The notes below the pieces were generated by a model. The model did no database searches. It worked only from the letters and a program-made list of their open reading frames with translations, and had not been told where the DNA came from. A DNA stretch of 64,000 nt. It comes from a bacterium (GTDB taxonomy: Bacteria; Myxococcota_A; Bradymonadia; UBA7976; UBA1532). Made by a program: the position numbers and the translations under genes. The DNA lies in contig JAUHXC010000042.1 in NCBI GenBank assembly GCA_030427205.1, positions 30,752 through 94,751 on the forward strand. Direction: 5' to 3'. Positions 35,501 to 44,726 of this stretch are shown one piece after another; positions within the stretch are counted from its first letter, which is position 1, and each line of letters opens with the position of its first letter.

Positions 35501-35790
35501 TAGTTCTCACCTCCCTCAAGCGCTTTACGTAGCCTCGCAAGCTCAACCCGGAGTTCCTCCAGGGTCAACGCCAACTCTCCTCTCTGAGCGGCCTCAGCGG
35601 CCCTCTGACGGGCCTCAGGGGTCGAGAGGTCCGGTAGACTTGCGGACTTCTTTACGGCCCTCTCCGTGCCGCTATCGGGGTCCATTACGGGGACAACGAG
35701 ATCGGCCGTCCAGTTTCCCGGTTGATGTGTCAACGGAAGTGCTGTCCCAACCAGGGCAAGCGAAATAATGAGTGCGATTACGGTCTTCAT
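35500..35790 (-). CDS. Small single-span protein with coiled coil (possible lysis/spanin-type protein)
   Basis: 96 residues, ATG 35790 behind AAGGAAG. An N-terminal hydrophobic stretch (VIALIISLALVGTAL) is followed by a periplasmic-looking region with an Arg/Glu coiled coil (ARQRAAEAAQRGELALTLEELRVEL). This layout fits an inner-membrane spanin or a secreted phage protein. Its position after the tail genes, together with the next TM-coil gene, hints at a lysis cassette. No sequence family is recognised. Confidence 0.55.
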   Translation of the reverse strand: MKTVIALIISLALVGTALPLTHQPGNWTADLVVPVMDPDSGTERAVKKSASLPDLSTPEARQRAAEAAQRGELALTLEELRVELARLRKALEGGEN

Positions 35791-36104
35791 CACTTGTCTT
35801 CCTTTCGGACAACAGGTGCCCTGAGCGGGGTTGTGATCCGGCCGTCGAATCGAATCAGCAAATCGATCGTGGCTCTCAGGGATGCGACCTCCTGACGAAG
35901 CGATGAGATCTGATCCGAGACCCGAGGGCTCGCTGCCTTGGCCTCCAAAGCATCCAAGCGCCGCTCAATATCGGGGTTCGGAGGGAGGCTGATTTCAGTC
36001 CCGGGATTCGCCAGGGCAGCGACCACGCCAGCGATTAGAGCGACGTGATATCCGATCTGTGCGGCTTTCTTAGGGGTTGGGTTCGGTGTGTTAGGTGTGT
36101 CCAT
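35790..36104 (-). CDS. Small membrane protein with coiled coil (holin/spanin candidate)
   Basis: 104 residues. One membrane span near residues 14-36 (IGYHVALIAGVVAALA), followed by a coiled coil (DIERRLDALEAKAA and QISSLRQEVASLRATIDLL). ATG 36104 is used; a TTG 12 bases upstream is less likely. The stop overlaps the next start (TGATG). Similar single-span plus coil proteins occur in phage lysis cassettes, but also as unknown structural accessory proteins. Confidence 0.55.
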   Translation of the reverse strand: MDTPNTPNPTPKKAAQIGYHVALIAGVVAALANPGTEISLPPNPDIERRLDALEAKAASPRVSDQISSLRQEVASLRATIDLLIRFDGRITTPLRAPVVRKEDK

Positions 36105-36245
36105 TAGGCCCGCCAATAGGGAAGATTTCTCTAATAACTCCGACTTATAGTCACAATACCGGGGTTATAGAGCCTGCTCTAATAGCTGTTTAGTTCTCTG
36201 CATACACGGGTAGATAAACCAGAGAGAGTCACACACTGAGGAGAG
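36105..36245. promoter_or_regulatory. AT-rich divergent region with an inverted repeat
   Basis: 141 bases, much richer in A/T than the surroundings, between a plus-strand lipoprotein gene and minus-strand small genes. It contains TAGAGC-CT-GCTCTA at 36,168-36,181, a perfect 6-bp inverted repeat, and several TATA-like blocks. It probably holds a phage promoter for the lipoprotein gene, possibly active in the lysogen. Confidence 0.45.
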
Positions 36246-36659
36246 ATGATGCGTTATTTGATGTTGATCGCAATGGTTGCAGGGTTCGGGTTCGGATGCA
36301 TTCCGGGCGGGGTCGGCGGTGGAGCCGGATCCGATGCAGGGGTTGACGTAGGCGAACGTTGCCCGGTTATCGGGGTCCGATGCCAGGGTATCGGGCGTCC
36401 GTGCATTGGTCACGGGCCGCAGTGCGATCGAGACGACGAAACCTGTATTCCGTTGACAGATATCCCTGTTGAGACCTGGGTTGATGTTGGCGAGGACATG
36501 GCCCCGGTCTATTGGTTGTTTTGGGCCGATGGGATGCAGTACATCTGTAATGCAGACTACGGCCGGAACCCCACGGTATATGAGAGTTGTGATGCCTCGC
36601 AGATGCGATGTGACCTGACTCCTCCGGGAGTTACGACCGATGAAGCATCGGGGTTCTAG
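36246..36659 (+). CDS. Phage-encoded small cysteine-rich lipoprotein (moron candidate)
   Basis: 137 residues, ATG 36246 behind GAGGAGAG. Signal peptide with lipobox FGFGC at residue 18, then a Gly-rich spacer and seven more cysteines in the mature part (RCPVIGVRC, PCIGHGPQC, ICNADY, SCDASQMRC). It is on the opposite strand from the tail operon and has its own AT-rich upstream region, the classic arrangement of a lysogenic-conversion 'moron'. Surface lipoproteins of prophages often block superinfection, but this is inference. It is convergent with the tail-tip gene, 3 bases apart. Confidence 0.75.
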   Translation: MMRYLMLIAMVAGFGFGCIPGGVGGGAGSDAGVDVGERCPVIGVRCQGIGRPCIGHGPQCDRDDETCIPLTDIPVETWVDVGEDMAPVYWLFWADGMQYICNADYGRNPTVYESCDASQMRCDLTPPGVTTDEASGF

Positions 36660-36662
36660 TTC

Positions 36663-39600
36663 TCACGAAACCACCTGACCATCATCGCCACTGGCCCCGA
36701 GGGTCTCAGCAGCGTCGGCCAGATATGCGTGCGCCTGCAATGCTGCAGGGGCGTTGTCATAGGTCGATGGGACAACCGAATCACCAACCGCTAGACCGTG
36801 AGCGCCGTCGAATACGATGGTCTGAGTTTGGCGGTTGATACTGCTGATCTCGACCGTCGATCCGCCGTCCTGATTGGCGTACGGCTCGCAATAGACCTCG
36901 TCACCCTCCGAGAACGCATCCAAATCGTATTGAGCGATCCCGGTGACCGGGTGTGTGAGATCTGAGTATGCGTTCTCATCGACAGTGATCGTCGTCGCAT
37001 TCACGACACTGGCAACCCGTAGAGCAGCATTCCAACCGGTCCCGAGCACACCGTAATGGACCAACTGGAGATCACACCCTTCCTCCCAATAGCGGATCGT
37101 TTGTTCGATGATCCGCCCGGATTCCCCGTTGACGCCGAGACCGTTGTAGGCCCTCAACCAGGGAGAGGAAACGGACGCCACGGCACCGAGGACGGCCCGG
37201 AGGCCTTTGGCCGTTGAAATGGTCCCGGTCCAGGTTCTACGGGGCTCCGAGAACGACGTGAAAATCGACTGTGCCAGGGGCAATAGGTCCAACGGGTCTG
37301 GGGGTGATGGCAGACCGTATAGGTCCAACTCCTCAGTTCGGGGCTCACCCTGGGTCTCCTGAGCAGCACGGTTAGCAAACGTGCGTTCGGTGGCAAATTC
37401 GCCCGAGTCGTTCTCGCCGTATCCAGCCCGGATTATGACCCTGTTAGTGATCGCATCATCCGAGCCCCATGCAGGGACGGTCCCTGCAGCCCAATCACCG
37501 GCGTCGATCGTGAGAGCGGTTTCGGTGGCCGTTTGGATAGATACGGGGATCCGTGTCAGCCGGCATTGCCCGGCGGCGTTCGTTCTCATCACCAATGATG
37601 TGCGTGTCCCTCTGAGAATTCCCTCGACAACATCACGGTATGTCAGTTCGGATCCCTCCTGGGTTCCGACGGGCCTCCAGACAGAGACCCACGGTGGATC
37701 GTCGAACCGGCGCAGTGATGCGATATCAACGTCGTTCAGAGTGAGCCCGAGCCGGTTGGTCAGGAGGTCTGAAAGCAACGCCCCGCCCGATAGCTCGGGC
37801 AACCCGCCGTTTCGGATCTCGAACACGTTCTCCACACCCGACGCCACGGTCCCGAAATGGTAGAGCGGCCACACGTTACGCTCTCGCAAGGCAAACGGGC
37901 TCTCCAGTTCGAGCAGGTACGCTGCCCCGAGCGGGTTGGGTCCACCGTCGGGCAGCTGGACCTCGGTGACGCTCACCACCTCAACCGTGCCCCGCCACTG
38001 CGCCCGCCTGAAACCAGCGTCAGACGGCCCAAACCCGGCAAACCCGATCGTAATCGGCCCCGTTCCGATGTTGTCGTCAACCAACAGGTATTTCTCACCG
38101 TATGAGTGCCACGACTCATACGCAGTGATCTCGAAAATGCGATCCTGACTGACATCGATCCGTGAGAAAATGTTACTACCGGCGTCGTTACCGGCGGTGC
38201 GATCCGTGGCCCCGAATACCAACGGATAGATGAGCGACGACAACACAGGGGATTCGATCTCCGTCCGCTCAGGAGCGGCACCGCCTACGGGCGTTTCCCA
38301 GAGTTCCGGGACTGAACCCCAGTTCGGTGCGTCCCATGCCTCAGCGAGCGTTGGCGGTTCGCCTCCAGGGACCCGGAGACCTTGATAGAATGCGATCGGA
38401 ATCGTCAGATGGCGTCCGTTATCGTCCGGTCTATCTGCAATGTTCCGAGTGATGGCAAGCGTTGATGCGTTCCCGTCGAACGTCAGCCCGTACCAAAGCC
38501 CGTCCTCGCCAGAGACTGATCCCTCGTCAAACGCAGCGTTGATCACACCGAATGCGCCCGCCTCAACGGCGCCGTCTGCTGCAACGTCACCGGTCCCAGG
38601 CCATACGAGGATCTCACCCTCTGCAGCGTTGGGATCAACGAGGTAGGCACGCTTGATCTCGACAGGGATACTCTCGACGCCGTTGTCAGCGTATCGGAAC
38701 CGGGCCAAGGGCCAACCCCGGAGCAGGTTTGGAGCTATGTCGAACTGGTCATCGTCAGCGCCGTCGGCGGTGTATCCGGTCACCTGATAACGCTCTCCCT
38801 GCCCTGCTGGAGCGTAAATCCCACCGGCCCGAGGATGGCCAGCTGGCAAGGTCACATCGAACGCATCCTGATGGGCTGCCACGACGTCCGCCTCAGCCTC
38901 AATAAACGCATCCCCTGCTTGCATCTCGGTTCGTGGGTCGTGGGGAATGTCCCAGAAACCAGTTGAGAGAGTCTGATAGACCTCGAACACACTGTTAGCG
39001 TTGGGCTCGAAATAGTGGTAGCCCTCCGTGAGCCTCGTCTCGGTCACGAGTTGGGGAAAATCTAGCTCCTGGTCTAGCAGCGCCGTCAGCGGAACCAGTT
39101 CGATCGTGATCCCGAGCCCGTCAGACGACCGTTGCGGGGTCGAATCTATGAAACCCCGCATCAACTCAACATAGTCACCAAGCGTGCCATTCGCTTGGAT
39201 AGGTGCGGCCAGCAGCTGAGCCCGCCTCGACCGGAAAAACACAACCTCAGCACTGGTCAGCAGAGGCAGATCCTGCACGTCCTGACGGGCAACGTGGGAT
39301 CGAACCGCTGTATCGACGATGCCACGGGCTGTGATTGTCAACCTGTACGGGTTGGCGTCGTCGGGGTCTGCTGAGGCCCCTGCAGCGGCCGTCGCCCACA
39401 TTGACTCTCGACCGACATGCACGACCCTCGGGAATGAGAGCCCGCTGGCGTCTCTGTCGATTTTGAGGCTCGCCGGGAGTGCCACATCAGACTCAAATGT
39501 CTCGGTGACCTGAGCCCAAAACGATGCGGATTTCCGTCCGAGACGGCTGAACACCTCGCCTGGATCGCCATCGCTGCTGGCAGCGTTCAACCGGCTGGCC

Positions 39601-39824
39601 AGAGTGATCGAAATGGGCCCGTGCTCAGCGATTCCACCGAGGGGATCCAGCGTGTTCCGTGAATCGCCGATATGAGTGATGGCCTGGATATCCGTATAGC
39701 TGCTGGACAGCGGATGATCGGGCATCACAGTTGTCGGGGGTGCGATCCGACCGCTGTAATAACGGTAATGCAATCCGGCCACTCGTAGGAGGAAAGCCCA
39801 TCGTCTGTTCTGATCAGTGATCAT
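36663..39824 (-). CDS. Large tail-tip / baseplate hub-like protein
   Basis: 1,053 residues, the largest phage protein and the last of the tail operon in transcription order. ATG 39824 overlaps the preceding stop (ATGA). The N-terminal ~600 residues are beta-rich (PISITLASRLNA, LPLLTSAEVVFFRSR). The C-terminal part contains LLSDLLTNRLGLTLNDVD and ITNRVIIRAGYGEN, reminiscent of tail-hub proteins. Position after the tape measure and three tail proteins fits a central tip or receptor-contact protein. No enzymatic domain for cell-wall digestion is visible. Confidence 0.65.
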   Translation of the reverse strand: MITDQNRRWAFLLRVAGLHYRYYSGRIAPPTTVMPDHPLSSSYTDIQAITHIGDSRNTLDPLGGIAEHGPISITLASRLNAASSDGDPGEVFSRLGRKSASFWAQVTETFESDVALPASLKIDRDASGLSFPRVVHVGRESMWATAAAGASADPDDANPYRLTITARGIVDTAVRSHVARQDVQDLPLLTSAEVVFFRSRRAQLLAAPIQANGTLGDYVELMRGFIDSTPQRSSDGLGITIELVPLTALLDQELDFPQLVTETRLTEGYHYFEPNANSVFEVYQTLSTGFWDIPHDPRTEMQAGDAFIEAEADVVAAHQDAFDVTLPAGHPRAGGIYAPAGQGERYQVTGYTADGADDDQFDIAPNLLRGWPLARFRYADNGVESIPVEIKRAYLVDPNAAEGEILVWPGTGDVAADGAVEAGAFGVINAAFDEGSVSGEDGLWYGLTFDGNASTLAITRNIADRPDDNGRHLTIPIAFYQGLRVPGGEPPTLAEAWDAPNWGSVPELWETPVGGAAPERTEIESPVLSSLIYPLVFGATDRTAGNDAGSNIFSRIDVSQDRIFEITAYESWHSYGEKYLLVDDNIGTGPITIGFAGFGPSDAGFRRAQWRGTVEVVSVTEVQLPDGGPNPLGAAYLLELESPFALRERNVWPLYHFGTVASGVENVFEIRNGGLPELSGGALLSDLLTNRLGLTLNDVDIASLRRFDDPPWVSVWRPVGTQEGSELTYRDVVEGILRGTRTSLVMRTNAAGQCRLTRIPVSIQTATETALTIDAGDWAAGTVPAWGSDDAITNRVIIRAGYGENDSGEFATERTFANRAAQETQGEPRTEELDLYGLPSPPDPLDLLPLAQSIFTSFSEPRRTWTGTISTAKGLRAVLGAVASVSSPWLRAYNGLGVNGESGRIIEQTIRYWEEGCDLQLVHYGVLGTGWNAALRVASVVNATTITVDENAYSDLTHPVTGIAQYDLDAFSEGDEVYCEPYANQDGGSTVEISSINRQTQTIVFDGAHGLAVGDSVVPSTYDNAPAALQAHAYLADAAETLGASGDDGQVVS

Positions 39825-40444
39825 ATGAACACCTGCTCAACGGTCATCTCGACCGATTCCCAAACGTCGATGCTGACAACCCGGACATTGTCAGCCGTGC
39901 AGATGACCTCCAGTAGGGTGTCCTGTTGATCGTCGACGTTGAGCAGCCGTGGGGCCGTCTGGGTTGCCCCGGCGGTGTCATCGATACGCCAACCTGTATG
40001 GGCGTTCCTCACCGGCCACGTTTCGACCCCGCCGCTAATACTGCTCGCCGACAGATGATCGCTTGTGAACCTCACACCCTTATCTATGTCCACACCGTCA
40101 GATAGGCGTCTCAAACTGATATCGAGTTGTTGGGCGGATCCGCCGGAACCAACGTCGGCCTGATAGCGGACGCCAACCCAGAGATATCGAGCCCGGTCCG
40201 ATACCGTGAGAGCGGCAATGGTCACGGCGCTTGATATGCCATCCGGCGTTTGGTCAATGAGATCGGTTGTCGATGTGTCATAGTCCACGGGGACATGGCA
40301 CGCCCGCCGCATCCGTAGACCGACGATGTGATTCGCTCCATCGACGAAACATCGCATCGTCGCACTCTGGACCGGGATCCCGAAGCGAACGGCCGCCTCT
40401 GTGGGCAATTGGGGCGCCTCGATAGGTATGCGAACGCTGGCCAT
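39821..40444 (-). CDS. Probable tail-tip protein, unknown family
   Basis: 207 residues from ATG 40444 with G-rich spacing upstream. Beta-rich, with one RRACHVPVDYD segment, and it lacks a signal or membrane span. It lies just downstream of two other tail-tip genes in a tightly packed operon, so a structural tail role is likely. No specific family is recognised. Confidence 0.55.
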   Translation of the reverse strand: MASVRIPIEAPQLPTEAAVRFGIPVQSATMRCFVDGANHIVGLRMRRACHVPVDYDTSTTDLIDQTPDGISSAVTIAALTVSDRARYLWVGVRYQADVGSGGSAQQLDISLRRLSDGVDIDKGVRFTSDHLSASSISGGVETWPVRNAHTGWRIDDTAGATQTAPRLLNVDDQQDTLLEVICTADNVRVVSIDVWESVEMTVEQVFI

Positions 40445-40446
40445 CG

Positions 40447-41499
40447 TTACGGCCCCCAAACTGCGAGGGTTCGCACGACGCCAACCGGCGTTTCCAGGCC
40501 ATCACGGATGATCGACAGGGGCGCATTCCCGACCCGAGCACCATTAGCGGGCACATTGTCGAACGTCTCTACAACCCAGCCCTCGGTGTCATCGTCAACC
40601 TGGATCCGGTGATCGAACACATCGAATGCCACCGACTCGTTAGGCCCGCCGTCCCCGTTGTTCCGCAGATACGCATGGATGGCATATCGTTCATCGTCGA
40701 ACACATCGAATGGCAAGCGGACAACGGCGGATCTGATCCCGTGAGCCGGCGGGTTTTCGTGAGCAGCGTCAACCCCAGTGTAGCTGCTATCCAACCCGCT
40801 CCAATTCAGGAGCACACGGGGACGGGCGTATAGCGCTGTCAGGGTGTTGATCATCTGGTGGCCCCGGACGGCAGGTAGGGGCCGGTCTGGGCCGGTCACC
40901 GTATCGAGCCCAAATGGGATCCCTGCCACATCATTGGTTGTGATGGTCTCAGCAGGGAGAGGATCTGCCAGTGGGCCATACTCAGCCATCACCTGCACGA
41001 TCTCTGAAAAGCCTGCCATCATGTCTGCCACGAGGTACATCGTGATGACCTCGTAGCCATCACCGCCGCCCGTGTCAGCGATATCGAGGGACCCAACGTC
41101 GGTCCATGAATCGGCCGCCGCCGCACCGTTCCCCAGGGCAGCTGTGACGGAGTCACCGGCGTTCTCTGACCGGAACTCAACGTCACCACCGATTGCCAGT
41201 GCGGTGTGATAGCCACGCACCTGGATACTGATGGAGTCGTGTCGATCGGAGATGATCGGGATCCGCCATGTGGCGATGGGAATATCGTTGCTGCCTCCGT
41301 CCTGGGGGATGCTCATGTCCGATGACTGGCAGATCCCATCCTCCCAGATCTGTTGAAATGCAAACCCTGCTCCGTGGAATGACAAAGCGTTGTTCAGGCA
41401 CTCGGGGATCAACTCGAACACATCCCCTCTAAGCACGATTCCGGGCAAGAATGCGTTCGGATCCGGCAGTGTTGGCGGTGACTCAACGTTGTTTGCCAT
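40447..41499 (-). CDS. Probable tail-tip or baseplate protein, unknown family
   Basis: 350 residues, sharing one base with the upstream gene. Predicted as beta-sandwich domains, with paired phrases SISIQVRGYHT and RYAIHAYLRNNGDGG suggesting two related jelly-roll units, which would suit a receptor- or sugar-binding tail component. The assignment rests on operon position. Confidence 0.55.
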   Translation of the reverse strand: MANNVESPPTLPDPNAFLPGIVLRGDVFELIPECLNNALSFHGAGFAFQQIWEDGICQSSDMSIPQDGGSNDIPIATWRIPIISDRHDSISIQVRGYHTALAIGGDVEFRSENAGDSVTAALGNGAAAADSWTDVGSLDIADTGGGDGYEVITMYLVADMMAGFSEIVQVMAEYGPLADPLPAETITTNDVAGIPFGLDTVTGPDRPLPAVRGHQMINTLTALYARPRVLLNWSGLDSSYTGVDAAHENPPAHGIRSAVVRLPFDVFDDERYAIHAYLRNNGDGGPNESVAFDVFDHRIQVDDDTEGWVVETFDNVPANGARVGNAPLSIIRDGLETPVGVVRTLAVWGP

Positions 41500-42749
41500 C
41501 AGACACCATCCTCCCGAAATGACAACGTGAGGGATGCCCGTGCACGGCGCCTGAATGGCCCGTCAAACGGAGCCTCAGCCCGAGGGGATGCCGGGTCAAC
41601 CCTGCAGAGAACTCGGCCGTAATAACCGTTCTCCTGCGACGTGTGGAGGTTGTCATACGCCGGTTGGATGCTGGTGATCTGATAGGCGAGCAGACTGCGC
41701 CTGCTGTCACCCCAATCCTGATAGAGCGTGATCGGCTCACCGAGCCGAGCGAACTCCGATCGGAGTCTCAGGTACTCTCGATGTAGGTCGGTCGAGTCCT
41801 GCGGTCCGTCTATGACAAACTCGATCTCATATCCGTTGTATTCACCGACCGAAATGCTGGCGAATGAGCCGTCTGTTAGGCGGATTTCGCTACCGGCCCG
41901 CTCGACAAACGGTGTCTGTACGCTGAGAGGCCTGCTCGGGATAATGAGCCCCGGGCACGGTTTCGAGGCGAGCAGGTACCGCCCAACCCCGGCAATCTCG
42001 ACTGAGGTCTCATCCCCTGTGAATCCCAAGCGATCCCGGAATGAATCGGACGTCCAATCGGGCGCTGACTCCCCGAGGGGATAGGTGGTGTAGACGTATC
42101 CGTCGTCGGTCACTCCCCAACGGATGGCAGTGCCATTAGCTGCAACGTCAACCGCCTCCAGGCTGTTCGAGTTAGCGGTGTCATCGACGTCGTTCTCTGA
42201 CCCACGAACCCTGAATGCGACCCGCAGATCCTGGATCCATCCCCAATTCTCAGGGAGGTTGAAAATCCCGCCCGTAGCGTCTCTCTCGATACGCATGGAC
42301 GGGCTATCGGATGACAACCCGTTAGTGAGCAGTCCTCGTTTCCATGGGTTCGGCGCCGTGATCGTCCCTGCAGCGTGAGGACCGCTGCCAGCTGTCGGGA
42401 ACCCAAACCAAGCGTTATCAGCGTCAGGCAGGATCGTAAATGTCCCACCGGCCGTACTGGTGATCTCAACGAAGTCATCGGAGTTGAGAGCGATCGTGAG
42501 TTCGCCCGCCCCGCCGCCTTCACCCTGCCAACCGGAATCCAGGTCAGAGTTGAGATCCTCACCGTCCTCCGACCCGAACCCGTTGAGGAAATCGAGCACG
42601 TCGAGGAACACACCCTCACCGGTGCCATATGACGGCAGTGTTACGCTCGTAGCGCCCCTGTCGAATACGTTCGTGTTAGACCACGGACGGGCATCGAACT
42701 GGGATGCGAGAGCGAATCTGCACGGTCTGTTAGAGGATGATCGGGGCAT
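41499..42749 (-). CDS. Probable distal tail protein
   Basis: 416 residues, immediately after the tape measure in transcription order, where siphophages place the distal tail protein. The N-terminal half is beta-rich with a Gly-Asp low-complexity stretch. The C-terminal ~130 residues (LTDGSFASISVGEYNGYEIEF, LYQDWGDSRRSLLAYQITSI) look like a conserved tail-protein ending. The family assignment is tentative. Confidence 0.55.
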   Translation of the reverse strand: MPRSSSNRPCRFALASQFDARPWSNTNVFDRGATSVTLPSYGTGEGVFLDVLDFLNGFGSEDGEDLNSDLDSGWQGEGGGAGELTIALNSDDFVEITSTAGGTFTILPDADNAWFGFPTAGSGPHAAGTITAPNPWKRGLLTNGLSSDSPSMRIERDATGGIFNLPENWGWIQDLRVAFRVRGSENDVDDTANSNSLEAVDVAANGTAIRWGVTDDGYVYTTYPLGESAPDWTSDSFRDRLGFTGDETSVEIAGVGRYLLASKPCPGLIIPSRPLSVQTPFVERAGSEIRLTDGSFASISVGEYNGYEIEFVIDGPQDSTDLHREYLRLRSEFARLGEPITLYQDWGDSRRSLLAYQITSIQPAYDNLHTSQENGYYGRVLCRVDPASPRAEAPFDGPFRRRARASLTLSFREDGV

Positions 42750-42775
42750 GATGCCACCGCCGAATCATCGGAGGC

Positions 42776-44365
42776 TTACCGACGGAACCGGTCGGGGTTG
42801 AAGCGCCCACGGCCTCTGCGGTTCTGAGCAGCGGCCAGAGAGGTGGTCACGACGTCCTGAATGTCCGCCCGGGTTGCCAACGGTTGCCCAGCGAAATTCA
42901 CGTTGATGACGGTCTCTCCCCCGCCCGTAGAACCCCCTCTGTCCCCCGATCCGATAGTTCGAGCAGGGTTACCCCCTCCCGAGCCCGCAGAGGCTGTAGA
43001 CGGCGCTGAGGCCCCGCCGCCACCGAGTTCGTCGACGCCCCATTTGACGGCCGCTGCGCTGAACTGGATCGCTGCAGCTGTATGGGCTGCGCCGGCTGCG
43101 GGGTTGAATGTGGGGCCCGGGGCGAACGCTGCCAACGCTTTAGCACCCTGCTCGACGGCGTTAGCGATGTTCTCGGCTGCCTTGATTCCGCCCAAGACTT
43201 TCGAGCTTGCGCCCATCGTCTCTGCCAGGGCACCGATAGATCCGGCGATGTCACCGCCCGCACTGGCCCATGCAGCGGCCTCGGCATACTTGGCCTGCTC
43301 GACCCTCTGAGCCTCAGCGATGGTGTCGGCGGCGTATTTCCGATAGGCGGCCTGGAGGCGCCTCAGCCCGGCGATTCGGTCGTTTTCGAGTTCCCGTTCC
43401 TGCTCACGAGCAGCCTGAGCCCTGGCAGCCTCTTCGGCCTCCCGTTCGGCTCTCCAGGTGAAGTATCGGGAAGCGACGGCCTGACGGTTCTGGAGCGCTT
43501 CGGCGGTTGTGTCTGCAGCGGCTTTCATTGCCTTGGCAGTGGTCTCTGTTGCCTCGGCTTGTTTCTCCAGAGCAGCCGTTGCCTTGTTAACCTCTCGATT
43601 GATCAGAGCCAGCCGGTTGCTCTCAGCGGTTCGTTGTTTATCGAGATCCTGGAGTTCGGCGCCGAGCGCCTTTACCTGCTCCTGCAAGCGTTGCATCCGG
43701 CGCAACTCTTCAGGAGCCTTGCCGAACCCAGACACACCGAGGGCCTCGCCACGCTCGCCGAATTTCTCCCGGAGGATCCCCAGGTCTCGCAACGCAACGG
43801 CGTACTCCTCCTGAGCCGTTACCTGTCGATCGATCACCTTCTGGAGACGGTCCGCCGAGATACTCTGCGCCCTGTCAGCATTGATCTTTGCCCAGGTGGC
43901 AGCCGTGGTTGCCTCGGTGATCTCCTTTTGCTGCTTCAACCAGTCGACGACACCTGAGATCGCAGCAGACTGCGCCTCGGCTGCGACCTTTGCAGCCTTC
44001 CCAGCAGCTGTCATCTCGTACAGAGCATTAACACTGTCCCGGATACCCGTGATCATCCCAACCAGTGCGACGCCACTGAGCAGGTTCAGTGCATTGGTCA
44101 CCTGACCCAACCTGCCCTGCATCTCATCGAAGCCTGACAAGCCGTCCTTCACCCGGTCGTTGAGCCCTGCGGTTTCCGCCTCGGCCTTCTGAAAACTCCG
44201 GGCAGCCTGCTCGGCGTCCCTACCAGCCTCTGTCAGTTCATCACCAAGCCGCCCGATGCCGTCGGCTGCACCCGTGGCAGCCCGATCGGTGTCTTTGATC
44301 TCGGATTCGGCTCGGTCGAAGCCCTCAACCGTGGCTTTGTATTTGACGTCTCGAATCATTGCCAT
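42776..44365 (-). CDS. Tape measure protein
   Basis: 529 residues, ATG 44365 behind GAGAGG. Long Ala/Gln/Glu helical coiled coils throughout (AEQAARSFQKAEAETAG, KQAEATETTAKAMKAAADT), one hydrophobic segment (LNLLSGVALVGMITGI), and a low-complexity Gly/Ser region near the end. It directly follows the frameshifted chaperone pair, which fixes the identity. The length suggests a fairly short tail by the usual residue-to-length rule for tape measures (inference). Confidence 0.85.
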   Translation of the reverse strand: MAMIRDVKYKATVEGFDRAESEIKDTDRAATGAADGIGRLGDELTEAGRDAEQAARSFQKAEAETAGLNDRVKDGLSGFDEMQGRLGQVTNALNLLSGVALVGMITGIRDSVNALYEMTAAGKAAKVAAEAQSAAISGVVDWLKQQKEITEATTAATWAKINADRAQSISADRLQKVIDRQVTAQEEYAVALRDLGILREKFGERGEALGVSGFGKAPEELRRMQRLQEQVKALGAELQDLDKQRTAESNRLALINREVNKATAALEKQAEATETTAKAMKAAADTTAEALQNRQAVASRYFTWRAEREAEEAARAQAAREQERELENDRIAGLRRLQAAYRKYAADTIAEAQRVEQAKYAEAAAWASAGGDIAGSIGALAETMGASSKVLGGIKAAENIANAVEQGAKALAAFAPGPTFNPAAGAAHTAAAIQFSAAAVKWGVDELGGGGASAPSTASAGSGGGNPARTIGSGDRGGSTGGGETVINVNFAGQPLATRADIQDVVTTSLAAAQNRRGRGRFNPDRFRR

Positions 44366-44370
44366 GGTGT

Positions 44371-44694
44371 TTACCTCTCTCTCTCAGCCCGTCGACGCAT
44401 CGCTGCCCGAAGCGATGCGAACTCAGCGCCCATCACACTCCAGGCATCAATCAACGCTGCGGATGTGTTAGGGACCAATACGGCCAGCTCTGAGAGTTGT
44501 CCGTCTGACATCTCCCAGAGCCGCATGACGTCACCGCACCATCCGTTGATGGCTCCCATCGGGCAGTGAGTGAATGTGGCGTCCTCAATGGGACCCTCTG
44601 CCGTGGGAGCAAGCTCGTAGCCCTCGACCGGTGTCGAAAGCAGGTGGCCGGGCTTGCTCTGACAGTCAGGGTCGGGGCACTGCCAGGGGCGCAT
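44371..44694 (-). CDS. Tail assembly chaperone, T extension (read by -1 frameshift)
   Basis: The frame is open from the frameshift site at 44,733 through to 44,371. The listed ATG at 44,694 (MRPWQCPDPDC) is inside the extension and probably not the real start. The zone includes a possible zinc motif (CPDPDC) and helical segments. In siphophages the second chaperone gene is made only as a G-T fusion that binds the tape measure. The fused product would be 298 residues (from 45,266). Confidence 0.75.
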   Translation of the reverse strand: MRPWQCPDPDCQSKPGHLLSTPVEGYELAPTAEGPIEDATFTHCPMGAINGWCGDVMRLWEMSDGQLSELAVLVPNTSAALIDAWSVMGAEFASLRAAMRRRAERER

Positions 44695-44726
44695 TGCATC
44701 GGGGTCGAGGCGCCAGATTGCGGCGC

